Origin: Metopolophium dirhodum | Lineage: Eukaryota; Arthropoda; Insecta; Hemiptera; Aphididae | Direction: 5' to 3' | Assembly (NCBI RefSeq): GCF_019925205.1 | Contig: NC_083564.1 | Span: 28,434,447 to 28,498,446, forward strand | Length of the DNA stretch: 64,000 nucleotides | In this document: positions 21,432 to 33,751 of the stretch, piece after piece | Position numbering within the stretch: the stretch's first letter is position 1 | How the letters are laid out: each line of letters starts with the position of its first letter | Made by a program: the position numbers and the translations under genes | Notes under the pieces: generated by a model | Database searches by the model: none | Seen by the model: only the letters and a program-made list of their open reading frames with translations | What the model was told of the DNA's origin: nothing

Positions 21432-24400
21432 AAAAAAAAAAAAACATTTATTGAATAACTTGATATAATAAATTTAATATTTTTCTGTTGTACATAATGT
21501 AAAACTTAAAATATAAATATTGTAATTGATTCATATTATAGTAATGAAATAAATAAAACACTTAATTAACACTATATAGGTAGTGCCATTGATTATAAAT
21601 ACAAATATTTATAATTAGTATATTTTATAGCCAATCACCAATGGTAGTAGGATTTTACTATAGTAATGTGATTTAGTTTACCAGAATGAAAACGTGAATA
21701 TAATTAAACACTGAACTTGGAATTTCAATTTAATAGGCTAGGGTAATCATAGTATTATATTGTATGACGTCCCTATTTCGAATAAGATATAAAAGTATAA
21801 ATTTGAAACAAACATTTTTTTGAACATATACAATATTATACATAATATTATATTCTACCTATAAACATTACAATTATTAAATGAGAGGTCAAATTATTCC
21901 TTTTCATCTGAACTAGAAATTATTATTTACACTAAATAATACTAGATACAGATATAATATTGTTCTGTACTTGGCAAAAATAATTGTTATATTATTTCGA
22001 CAAGTAATATTGCATATAAGTATATTCCTCGTATCATTTCAACATTTAGTGTTATTTATTATTCAATAAAAATTAATTTTATCTTAAATAGGGCAAAGTA
22101 ACAATATCTAAACTGATTTACAAATAAATTATTATTTCGTACTTTTCGATTGCATCATAAATCATTATATTATTGTGACGCATTACTACCTAAATATTAT
22201 ATATTATTCGCGCCAACGATAATTCTCGCAAAACGTAATACAGGGCAATTATTATAATTATACCAGAATATAAAATTAAAAGTTTTATAATATTTTTACA
22301 CTACAAATTACGATCACCGACAGTAAGTCGATTATCATTATTCTGTCAACATATTAATTATCTGCATAGCTGGTATACAATTGTTTGGTAAGCTGATTCA
22401 ATTAGTGATCATTCATCTGTGACTGCACTTCTGCAGCATCTTTCTAGATGTGCAAAAATCATTTCTCTGCAATTTTATTTTATGAGTTATACGCGTTATT
22501 TTAGTATATTAATAAATTATAGGTGAACAGACACATTAATAAATAATAATAAAGAATATATTATTTTATACACTTTTACTATACAGGTATTCTCGAGTGA
22601 ATGCAATAATACGTATTTAATCATTTAAGTAATTCCAAAAATATATAAAAAAAATAAAAATAGAAAATATAATTTATTAATAATTCTATTTATACATTTA
22701 TTATGTTGAGCAATTAAAAACTTAAACACACCCCAACTTTTGGTCGTTCCAGTTCAGCGAGTATGAAATAATATTGTCTAACATAAATAATATTTTTTCT
22801 TCTTAAATGTATAAGTTGGAAAGTTGCTATTACTCAATCTGTTTCTCATATATCAGAAAAATAAGCAAATTACTTTATGTATAGTGGAGAAAAAAAAGAC
22901 ATGTTTACCAGAATGAAGAATCCTCCTACAGGGGGTAGAAACTTTGATTTTAAATAACTAAGAAGTTTAATTATTATACATTTTATATAATAAAATAAAT
23001 GTAGTGTAATTTTTTTATGGTTGACCAGTGAATACAATTTACCGTTTGCATCATAACGTGAAAAAGTTTGAAATGTTATAAAATTATGCAATTTGTTGGA
23101 ATTTTTGTTAGGTATTAAAACTAAATTGTAAAAAGTCCAGGGGCTAGGATCATAGAACGCTTACAACATCATAATTAAGAAAATTACGAGCGCCAATTGT
23201 TCGTGTCTTTGTCTCCGACACGGAATTCCGAAAATCCTAACAGTATTTATCTAGGCTTTAGTCTAATATTAGATCTGATTGACCTATAATCAAAATTAAA
23301 GAGAGCACTTTTAGTATTTTTTACAGACCTAATACTTTTGGAATAATAATTCGAATGGAGTTTACAAGTAAACCCATAATTACAATTTTATAAAACAAAA
23401 TGTTTTTTATTTCAATGCTTTATTTATTGTAACGAGAGGTAAGCATAAAATCATGCAGGTTCAAATATTAATTCGAATCCACAATACAATACTTTGTAGT
23501 TTTGTACGTATAGGTACAATAATATTATTGTCATTCCCATACTTTATTAAATATAATCATTATATACGGAGCATCAGGCAATTTTATTATGTAGGTATCA
23601 TTCGGGAACATGAATAACAAAATGTTTGTGGGTGTATCCTCTCTCGAGGTGAAAGATAATTGTTTAGCTACTGGCTACTTATATACATTAAACATCGTAA
23701 TTCATTTTATATTATACCAAAGTATAAATTTAATTTATTCTGTGATTAAACTAAATACTATATTGTTTTTTTCTGTTTGCCGTTTTAACTCGAAATGCAA
23801 ACATAATATGCTTTATTATACGTAGATATACCTGTATATAAAAATAGGTAGGTAGTTAAATACTTAAATAACCTATATAATAATATGCCTTTGGCAACCA
23901 ATACAATCCCAACTGACTTTCGAGTCCCACGTATACGAAGAATAAGTAGGTAGGTAGGTACTATATAATATTCTAAATGTACTTGCTAGGGGTGGCAAGC
24001 TAGAGCGCATTTTCCCTCAAACTTATTCCTGAAAAACGAATTTTGCCAAACTGCCAAATGCTAATATTTCAAAAACAGTTGTGTATCTATCGTTTCCGTT
24101 TTGCGCATTTGAAATATTATCAATTTTTTTTTGGTCAAAATCGGTCGAATATGTTTTTAATGTATAAACTTTAATCATAATTTTATACACCGTAGTCTAA
24201 ATTACAAAATATAATACGATACAGAAAATTATATTCAATCATAATAACTGTGGTTTTATTTGTACGTTGTACCTAAAGCCTAAATATAGGCGTAAATAGT
24301 ATTTGAGATTTGTGGGTGAAGGGCTGAAGATCGGGTCCATACCAGACTCTTCGAGAATGTTCAGGTATTTTGGGGGCTATTATAGCGTTGTAAATACAAC

Positions 24401-26029
24401 GCCGTTGTTGCGTTGCTATTTTCGCCGATGTTTGTAACCAATGGCAACCTTATATACAAACAAAAAAATATTAGATGTTTCTGTGCCGAAGCAAAATGCA
24501 TGTGTGAACAACAAACCCTCCGTGAGTTTCGATGAATCTATTGATATAGCTTTAATTGAAAACGGCCCAGACGACTTAATTCAATTCGAAAATATTCACA
24601 ACCAATGTCCAATATTGGTACAAGTTTTTACCGATATTATACAAATATTATTAGGAATGGTATATTGAATTATAAATAATTATTACTCATAGCCTATATT
24701 CTATAGGTACCTCGAATTAAGATATACCTAGGTATAACTTTTATCTTTCTAAATAAACGCCATTTCGTGGTACTTATTATATTATTTATGAAATAAATCG
24801 GGTTTACCAATCCTTATCGGTTTATGAAGTTATTACTTTATGACACTGGTATGTATATTAAAAGTCCATAAGTAATTCAATTTTATTTATTTATTTTTAA
24901 TATTAGGTAATAATATTACTCTAGTGAATCAGTAGTAAGTATTGGTGGAAATGGGGGAGTAGGCGGGGCTGGTAAGTATTTCAAATACTATATTAGCCCC
25001 TTAATGATTTTTGAGATTTGTGTAATAGTTTTTTTTTATTATGATTATTGATTAGGAAATAGGCAATAGCTCAAGACGTATCAAAACATGGTTGAGAACT
25101 TCAACGGTTCATAATCGTTTCAATAAACCCTGTCCCTGTTTTGAAAAAAGCTGTCGAAAAGTATTGATAATGAATACATAAGACATTATTAGAACATATT
25201 TTGTTAAACAGAATAGGGCAATAATCGTACGAAAATTGTTTTGATATTCATTTTCATATGTAGGTTAAAAACAAAATACATGTTTATTTAACTATATAAG
25301 CATTTTTTTGTAACAATTTAAAGAAATAATATTATTGAATCGTGTAACAGATACATACATATTTAATACTAAATTATATTACTGTTAGTAGATGACCGTA
25401 CTACGTCTTAGATGCATGTTAAAAATAACAACGGCCTCCCCAGTTCCCTCAAATTTTAATTCATTTACGCCTACAGTAGTTATTACTACTGACCATATAG
25501 AATAACTGTAGTCTTTATTAAAGATTATAATATAATACGATCTTAAAATAATATTCTACGCAACGTTGTACAATTTATTATAATTTTTATTTATGGTTAA
25601 AAATAGAAATTTATCGAATCGCTGCAGGCGTACTGTGTACCTATTATATTATTATAGAGTATATTGACAAACATATTATACAGAGCGGTTTTTTCTAGAT
25701 TCTGGGTATAGGACACGATATAGGTACATATAAAACTTATAAGTACATGAAATTTGTGATATAGGGCACCTGCATACATTATCACAACTCACAAGTGGTA
25801 AACAAACAAAAAGAAACGTTAGGCGTGATGAATAATTATTAATTAGTCCAAAATCGAAATGTTCATAAAAATACGTAAAAATTGGTAATCGTGAGAGGGG
25901 GTGGGCGGTTGTCAAAAAAAAAAATCCGTATCTATCGTACTACGTTTGTCTTAGCAAGATCTATATGACTAAATCGTAGTCTAGAATCTAGATCGGCCAC
26001 ATAACTACAATTACTGTACCGACCGCACT
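21432..26029. other. Intergenic region upstream of GK5
   Basis: AT-rich sequence that should include the GK5 5'UTR exon and promoter (minus strand, above 21430); I cannot place them. Repeated tag(g)tagg and taggtacc words are present. At 23980-24400 there are fragments of interspersed repeats (a taggcgtaaatag word at 24288 recurs at 53205). One short frame at 24441-24668 is listed separately. Confidence 0.35.
24441..24668 (+). CDS. Possible small ORF or first exon, unknown
   Basis: A 75-codon frame beginning MATLYTNKKILDVSV and containing SVSFDESIDIALIENGPDD. Its composition (acidic, few rare residues) looks more protein-like than the other short frames in this AT-rich stretch. A possible splice donor follows ATTAGGAATG at 24659. 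No domain is recognised, no downstream exon could be linked, and it may be chance. Confidence 0.25.
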   Translation: MATLYTNKKILDVSVPKQNACVNNKPSVSFDESIDIALIENGPDDLIQFENIHNQCPILVQVFTDIIQILLGMVY

Positions 26030-27179
26030 AACGAGGATTTACTAACGATGGCAATATTTCGGTTAGCGGTATTCGATACCAAGTCAATTAAAAGGTAATA
26101 CCTATGTCTGTCAGCCGAGAGGCAACAGCGGTGGTAAATTCGCAAATGTTTCGAGTTTGGCCGATTTATTACGTGTCACGCACGTTCTGTGACTTCGGCA
26201 CATTTGTTTACGAGTAGGTACTACCTATATAAAGGTATAATATATAGGTATAACAGCCACACGGGGTGGTCACGTTTATTACGAGAAAGAACGTACTCTG
26301 ATGCTGTTAACGCCGATTTCGATGGTCGTCCGCCACCGGTGTCTTCTTACGCGGAAGTCATTGCCGGACGCGAAACGAGGCAGTCGGCGAAAGATAAATA
26401 ATAATAAAGACAACAGACGATATAATATTATTGTTTGTGGCGTCGATGACTGTCGGCGTCTTCGTGCAAAGGCGATTTCACGATGGTCAGAATAACGCGC
26501 CCGAAGCGAAAACTGTGAGCGGCCGTCGTATCGGGCCAATCTCAGACTCGGTGTAAACGTCGACCGAACCGTCCGGAGGAGTAGAAAACATAATACCGTA
26601 AGGTGCGTTGACGTGTGTGCAAGCGTGGAGGAAAATTTCGGAAATTTTTTCGTCAGACGTCGTCTACGTACAATATTATTATTATTATTATTATTAAAAT
26701 AAAAACATAAATTATTATTGTCCGCGAAAACCGCAGATAACTGATAAGCGTGGCGGACGGCGGCGGTGGTCGTCGTCACCGTTATCAGTTGTAGCGTTTG
26801 CAGTGCGTGCACCGACGCGGTCCGAGACTTCACTCGACTCACGTAATATTTTATTTTCACAGTCGTATTAATATTGTCGTCATTCATTATCACATACGAT
26901 AGTACGATACTTGCGTGCACGCTCGGCAGCCTGGACCCCTGTGCGCAATCTAATATAATATACACTTTTTAGTTTTTCTTTTTTTTTTTATCGTACTTAT
27001 TTATGTTTTAATGTTTTCCAAATCCGCGAATTACTAGCTCTTTCCGAATACCGCAGACCTTGCGTCGCCCGGTTGTACGCTCTTCGTCGACCTCCGTCGC
27101 TGCCGTAGCCGCAGCTCTTACGATAATTTCGCATCTGCCGCCGTTTCGAGTCCGCCAGCAGCCCCCGGACGACCACACG
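26030..27179 (+). promoter_or_regulatory. GC-rich promoter and 5'UTR exon region of SRPK
   Basis: From about 26030, and more strongly from 26270, CpG-containing sequence replaces the AT-rich background, with an (att)n tract near 26674-26696. A 5'UTR exon ends at 27179 (ACG before GTAAGT) and is spliced to 27276 (TTACAG acceptor). Long open frames here on both strands reflect composition only. The transcription start is not defined. Confidence 0.6.
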
Positions 27180-27275
27180 GTAAGTGTTTGGCTTGACGGC
27201 GGCGCCCCCTTCTCCCCCCCCCCCCCACCGGATCGACGGAAATTTTGAGACGGGCGTTTGAACGGTCTGTTACAG
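27180..27275 (+). other. 5'UTR intron of SRPK, 96 bp
   Basis: Donor GTAAGTG at 27180 and acceptor TTACAG ending at 27275. It contains C13 at 27214-27226. Joining the exons leaves an in-frame TAA upstream of the ATG at 27289, so the flanking exon is untranslated. Confidence 0.7.
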
Positions 27276-27288
27276 GGTACATCAGGCG

Positions 27289-30200
27289 ATGAACAAGGAC
27301 ACAAACAGGCGGATATTGGCGATTCAGGCGAAAAAGAAACGGCGCAAATTGCCGAAGAAGCCGCATGAAGACCGCAAGACCACTCTGCCCTCAGCTACGA
27401 GCCACAAGGGCTCGGACAAGTCCAAGTCCCATGCGAATCAGAGGGACAGCGATTCTTCGTCAAATGAGTCTGACGAGGGCACGGACGAGATGTACGCGTC
27501 TGACGAGGAAGAGCAGGAAGAGTCTAGCGACTATTGCAAAGGTGGCTATCACCCTGTCCAAATAGGAGATGTATTTCAAAACAGGTGAGATAGATATTTT
27601 AAATTTTTACCACTCAAATCCGATGGCACCAATGTTAAAATTCTCGTGGGTGGGGAGGATACCTGAAATAAAAATGTTTTGTAGCAATGTTATAACAAAA
27701 TTTCATATTTTAAAGGTACCTTTACAAAAAAATTCCAAGCAATCATATTTAATAATAACTATTATCCCCTCCTAATATTTTCGACCTTACAGAGGGTGTA
27801 TACCTACTTTTATCTATGGGCTATGGTTAAGCCAATACCCAAATGTTCCAAATTTTTGTTAGGTATGCTTACAAGAAGCATTTTAGGAACAATTATAATC
27901 ATAAATTGAATGAAATTTTTATTTGATAATGTAAATGCTGACTGATAAAAAGTGATTGGAGTTAATCATCGAAATTATGTTTTAAAAAATCAAAATATAG
28001 GTACTTACATATATAACCATGGATAATATTAGCCTCTTATAAATATTAAATATCTTCACTTTTAATTTTAATTAGTATTTTGGGAGGTAATTAATAATTA
28101 GTACACTTGTAAATTTATTGTACCTAATATTGTATTAAAATATTCCCTCTATATTATTATAAAATAAGGTAATTATGATAATAATGATAGGTATAATTAA
28201 TTAGTCATAAAAATGTTTATAGTTCATTTGTACTAGCTAGGGACATACCTAAAAAAGAAAATTAATAGAAAACAATTATTTTAAATTCTTAAAAGTATTC
28301 ACCTTGGTGTTAATAACTTAAAAAGATAAAAAAAACAAGATTTATTATTATTTTTACTTACTTTTTTTTTTACAGATATCATGTGTTAAGAAAACTTGGA
28401 TGGGGCCATTTTTCAACTGTTTGGCTATGTTGGGATTTTACAGACAAGCGTTATGTTGCTCTTAAAGTAGTAAAAAGTGCATCTCATTTTACTGAAACTG
28501 CTTTAGATGAAATAAAACTTTTAAAAAGTGTTCGTGATTCTGATACTAGTGATAAAAAACGGGAACGAGTAGTCATGTTATTGAATGATTTTAAAATTAG
28601 CGGTGTCAATGGTAATCACATATGCATGGTATTTGAAGTACTTGGTCATAACTTGTTAAAGTTGATTATTAAAAGTGATTACTCAGGTATACCAATACAA
28701 AATGTTAAGAGTATTATACAACAAGTACTTGAGGGCTTAGATTATTTACATACAAAATGTAACATTATACACACTGACATTAAACCAGAGAATGTATTAA
28801 TATGTGTCGATGAAAAATATATAAAAAATTTGGCTAAAGAGGCAGCTGAAATTCATCAAACTGGACAAAAATTACCTGTATCATTTAGCAGTACAGCACC
28901 CAAAAGCAATTTCAATAAACCTAATTTGACAAAAAATCAGAAGAAAAAAATGAAGAAAAAAGTCAAACGACAATCAGAACTCCTCAAAGTGCATATGCAA
29001 CAATTACAAGAACTAGAGTCCAAACAAAATGAAGAATGTAGTGGTGAACATAATAAAGGCATGTATTTATCATAATTAGTATTTATTCCTAATGTGTATG
29101 CATGAAAGTTTAATTATATATAGATTATAATAGAATTAATTAATTAATTTTGTGGACATAATTCCAATTTACAAAGGTAACAATTAGACAAAAGTTAATA
29201 TTAGAGATACAATATAGAATACATGACAAACATGTTAAAATATTTTAAACAATAAATGAAAGAGGTAAAATATGCCCTTATGGTAAATTTAATGTAGTGG
29301 TTTAAATTATTTTACTAAGAATTTAAAAATGGATTAAATGTATTAATTAAAGATTAACTTCATTGTTAGTTGTTCTTATATTCAATATTTTGTGTTTATA
29401 TTTGAATAACTACTTTTAAATAAAATTTTTTTTTATATAAATTTAATTTAATGTTTTATTCTAGGGTACTTACTTACATGGTATTTTAAAATAGTTTTTA
29501 TTGGGTTATTGTTGCTATTAATTTTAAATTGTATGCTTTCAGATGATGTTAAACCCATAGAAGAACCATTAACAGTAGATGCGAATGCTAGTGAATCTCT
29601 ATCTAATGGTTATAGCAGTGACAGTACTAATCCAAATGTGGCAAACTCTCCACCTTATGAATCTAATACAGAGAATGATCATAATTCAGATGACACTAGT
29701 ACAATACACGAAAATGGAACTGGTGAATCTAGTAAAAACAATAAACCTTCATCTAAAAAACGGGCATATAGAAGTAAATCTCGCGATGATCCCTCGGAAG
29801 ATCCAGCATTTAATATATGTGATATCAATGTAAAAGTAGCCGACCTTGGTAATGCATGTTGGATAGATCGTCATTTTACCGAAGATATTCAAACTAGGCA
29901 GTATCGTTCTTTAGAAGTATTAATTGGAGCCGGATATGGTATATCATCAGATATATGGAGTGTTGCATGCATGGCATTTGAATTGGCAACTGGTGATTAT
30001 TTGTTTGAACCACATTCGGGTGAGGCTTATTCCCGAGATGAAGATCATATTGCTCATATTATAGAGTTGTTGGGAAAGATTCCAAAAAAAGTTATTGATG
30101 GAGGAAAGCAGTCACCGCAGTTTTTCAATAAACGTGGAGAGTTGCGCAACATAAGTAGTTTGAAGCCATGGTTTCTGTATGATGTACTAAGAGAAAAGTA

Positions 30201-30321
30201 CAAATGGCCTGAATGTGATGCTAAGGCATTCACTGGTTTTCTACTACCAATGTTAGAGTTTGATCAAAATGCTAGAGCTACAGCTGCTCAGTGTTTACAA
30301 CATGAATGGTTAAAATGTTGA
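27289..30321 (+). CDS. SRPK: SR-protein kinase (SRPK), 3 coding exons
   Basis: The exons are 27289-27584, 28376-29058 and 29543-30321, giving 585 aa. SRPKs phosphorylate Arg/Ser dipeptides of SR splicing factors in cytoplasm and nucleus. A basic KKKRRKLPKK stretch and an acidic Ser-rich region precede GGYHPVQIGDVF, the SRPK entry motif. The N-lobe has GWGHFSTV (107-114) and Lys129 in VALK; HTDIKPEN has catalytic Asp233. A Lys-rich then acidic spacer (about 280-420) splits the domain, as in all SRPKs. The C-lobe has VADLGNACW with Asp427 and RQYRSLEVLIGAGY. All catalytic residues are present. The second intron seems to use a GC donor (AAAG/GCATGT); an alternative GT donor at 29044 would also keep phase. 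An in-frame stop upstream supports the start. Converges with LMTK. Confidence 0.93.
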
Positions 30322-30404
30322 TTATACTTCTGCTGTTAACATTTACTTGGTAAGAATTGAAATATATTTTTATTTTGTAGTAGAACTTTATGTTTGTATT
30401 TTCT

Positions 30405-30410
30405 AATAAA
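30405..30410 (+). terminator. Polyadenylation signal AATAAA of SRPK
   Basis: Located 84 bases after the stop codon in the context ttctaataaagcc. It is the first canonical signal downstream. Confidence 0.6.
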
Positions 30411-33400
30411 GCCACAACAAAATATGAATTTTATATCATGTAAATAAGTATTAAATATATATTTTTTAGAGTAATAATACGTATAATAATAATATTAAAA
30501 TAGTCATTTCAAACATAATTTATGCAAGATATTTTTAGCAACATTTGTTTGTTTGAATGGTTTATTTGTAGTAAAAAAACAGATTTTATATAGTATGTTT
30601 TTAAGCAAACAAATAATTCCAATAATTTATTAAACAGTCATGTTATTAATGAATGTAAATAACTGAAATTCATGTTTATTATTTTCCTTTTTTCTTTATA
30701 CATTGCTTTAAATTAATTAGTCAAAGAATTAGGTTTAATGTGATATTTTAAATTTACTTGGAACAACAAGTTTGTCACCCACTGCATCATTATTTTTTTT
30801 TACAATGAAAAATCATTTTGGTTTTTATTCCAAAAGTAATTTGTTTTTTTTTTACCTTGAAACTCCACAATGAGTTTTTTTTTTATTAAATTTTGTTCCT
30901 ATTCACTCCAATGGTTAACACATTTAGTCAATAACATACTTAAACTACTTAATTACACATCCCATAATGATTTCCCAATTCCTATATTATATATTTTTTA
31001 GGGAATGAAGTTATTTTGTGTATAAAATGATTTTATAATTATTTAAAAACATAATATGGGTTTGAAAATATATTATTTTTATCATTATATTGTTACACTT
31101 TATTATTTATAGTTCATTTTTTTTCACAATATCATTGATAACAATTCTTATGCATTAATTAATGAGCCTACAACCTTTTATTTACTGTCCAACCATATGG
31201 TATGTAACTATTATTATTAACTGTCAAAATTAAGTATCATTATTTGTAATATATTAAAAAAAACACCGTATTAAATGATTACAAAAATATAAGAGTCATA
31301 GGTCTGTTTTATATATTGTAACTATAATCATAATAATTACCTTTTATTTTTATTGTTATAAGGGTAATTTGTATAACATGAGCCTATTTATTTTAAGAAT
31401 AAATTACAATTGGTTAATATTTTAGCATGTTCTTCAATTAATTAATTTTATATTGCCTTTTGTATTTGGAAGTTTTTCCTTTCGTTCATAGTTAGGCAAA
31501 TTATTAAACTGTTGTTCTTTTATGTTTAATTTTAAATATACAATTAATTTTATAATAAATTATAATTGGTTTATGGGTACAGTTAATTCAGATTATGATA
31601 TTGGTTACAATAACTTTTAAACAAATAATAATCTTGTCTCTTAAGTTTTATAAATTAAAATAAGAGCAATATTTAAAAAAAAATAATAGTTTCCATTCAA
31701 CCCAATTATTGAATTGATTTCTTTAACGTTTTTTTTCTTATTCTTTTGTTTTACATTAGTGTTTCTTGGATTACTATAAAAGTAACCTAGTTCTGCATAA
31801 TATTATTATGTTCCTAATCCACATTTTAAAGGTTTCACTAATCTAACAACTTTTCATCTAATATAATATGTGGGTACTAAGAACTCAATAAGGTTCTATT
31901 TTCAAATATAGTTATTATCTATTTTAACTCATTAAAATTGCATTTCTTCAAACAAATTTATGAACATATTATATTCTCTCACCGCCAGTGTTTGGATATA
32001 ATATGATAATTGAAAAAAAACACACATAATTTAATATTTTATGCATCACCTTTATTTTAAACAATTTTTTTTTACATATGCTAGAAATAGTTGTATTTAT
32101 TTTTGTAAACAATATATCTTTATTTCTATAATTAAGTAAAAGATAATTTGTTTACACTACAATAAATTCCAACAATAGAAGTTAACATTTTCACTCATTT
32201 AATTATAATAATTTTGTAAGTACATTGAAACATTGAACATTGAAAAATATATAACGTTAGGTCATACTATATTATTACCTAAATCTATGGGGCGAGTGAT
32301 GCCTGTTAAATCCCGCCACAGACAGTACAATTCTATGGGACAGAAACTATATTGGGAAAAAAAGCCACCATCCCCTAACCGGGCAAGGCAGAAATTGATG
32401 GGTTCTAAAATAAAATTTCTGCCAAACTTGGCCTTCTTGGTCAATACGCAGTACGCACCATACTTAAATAAAACTAAATCTATATGATAGATGATTTCTA
32501 ACTCCAGCATAATATATATGTTGGCAGAGGTTACACTCTACTAGTATACGAGTTAAGTATACATTTCTGTGTACATATTATATAGTAGTTACCGTAGAGT
32601 TACCGATATATATAATAAAAAACGATGGACATATTTTTAAAATAATATTTTCTTAATTAATAATTAGGTTATATATAAATATAAATAAGAAATAACAATA
32701 GGGAGAAACCAAAAAAAAAAAAAAAGGTTTAATACTGATAGTCCGACAATAGCACTCAGTTATGGATTTATAATTGTGTATAGCTCCTCTGGGTATTAAG
32801 CTATATATTAATATACTATTTAACGCTTAAAGACAAGATGTAAAAAAAAAAAAAACTAACACTAGAAAATAGGGGTATAGGGTGTCGCGTGTGACATGAT
32901 TGGCGTCAAATGAGAACATAATTCGTATGAACACGGGTAACTAACTACATAGGGTAAAACAAATTAAATTAAAAAAAAAGTTTGCATCAATTATAATCTA
33001 ATATTGGATGTTTATTTACAGATCATATTAGTTTAACTGTTTCTTTTTTGTATATAAATTTATGTGAGCTTTTAAATATCTAGGAAAATTACACTTACAA
33101 CCTATTGAACAATAACAATGTGTAATGTATTTGTTTTACCCTTGTTATGTTACGCCATAATTGAAAACTTATAGTATTAATGATAGAGAAGAAAACATTT
33201 TGTTGTTAATAATAAAAATAATAATAATAGTAATAATATAAATATCATATCATTTGGACGGTGAATAAAAAAACTCCTTCTCCATATTTTTGTATTGTTA
33301 AAATAAAAATGTAATGAAATATTTACATTTGGAATATAATAATTTTAAAACTATATAAAAAAAACAAACAAATGTTAGTTACTAAAACAAATTATTTTTT

Positions 33401-33751
33401 GGTTATAATCATTTATTGTGATTACATCATACCAATCAATAATTTTTAATTTAGCTATCAAGGAACGTCAAACAGAACATATCAGATCAACAAGCTAATT
33501 TTGTAAACACGACAAAGCCCTCATTTTGTATACCCATACCCAAAATTTATCTTGACAAGGTGCACAACTCTGTATTATTACATAAAAATTCACGACTCCA
33601 CGTATAAAACTTATAAAAACTAACATCCGTAATAGATTATTGTGTAAATAATAAATAATGTTTGGCACTTGTCCATAACATTATAAGTACGTTTGAGTAC
33701 CAAGGTTTCCTACACTTGGTTTTTTTTTAAATAACCAATGATCTTAATCGT
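30411..33751. other. Convergent intergenic region between SRPK and LMTK
   Basis: Very AT-rich, with A and T homopolymers. It should hold the LMTK 3'UTR on the minus strand; a candidate AATAAA complement is at 33412-33417. A moderately GC-richer block at 32250-32520 has 80-codon frames on both strands without motifs and looks like a repeat. No gene is supported. Confidence 0.4.

Noticed and set aside
26279..26965. 228-codon minus-strand open frame
   Set aside because: It lies in the CpG-rich SRPK promoter, has an Arg/Thr-biased composition with an Asn run from an (att)n tract, and shows no domain.
27008..27366. Overlapping minus-strand frames near SRPK exon 1
   Set aside because: Antisense to the SRPK 5' region and rich in codons created by C13 and other GC tracts.
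32233..32510. 80-codon frames on both strands
   Set aside because: No motif, no splice context, and the same stretch is open on both strands, as expected for a GC-richer repeat.
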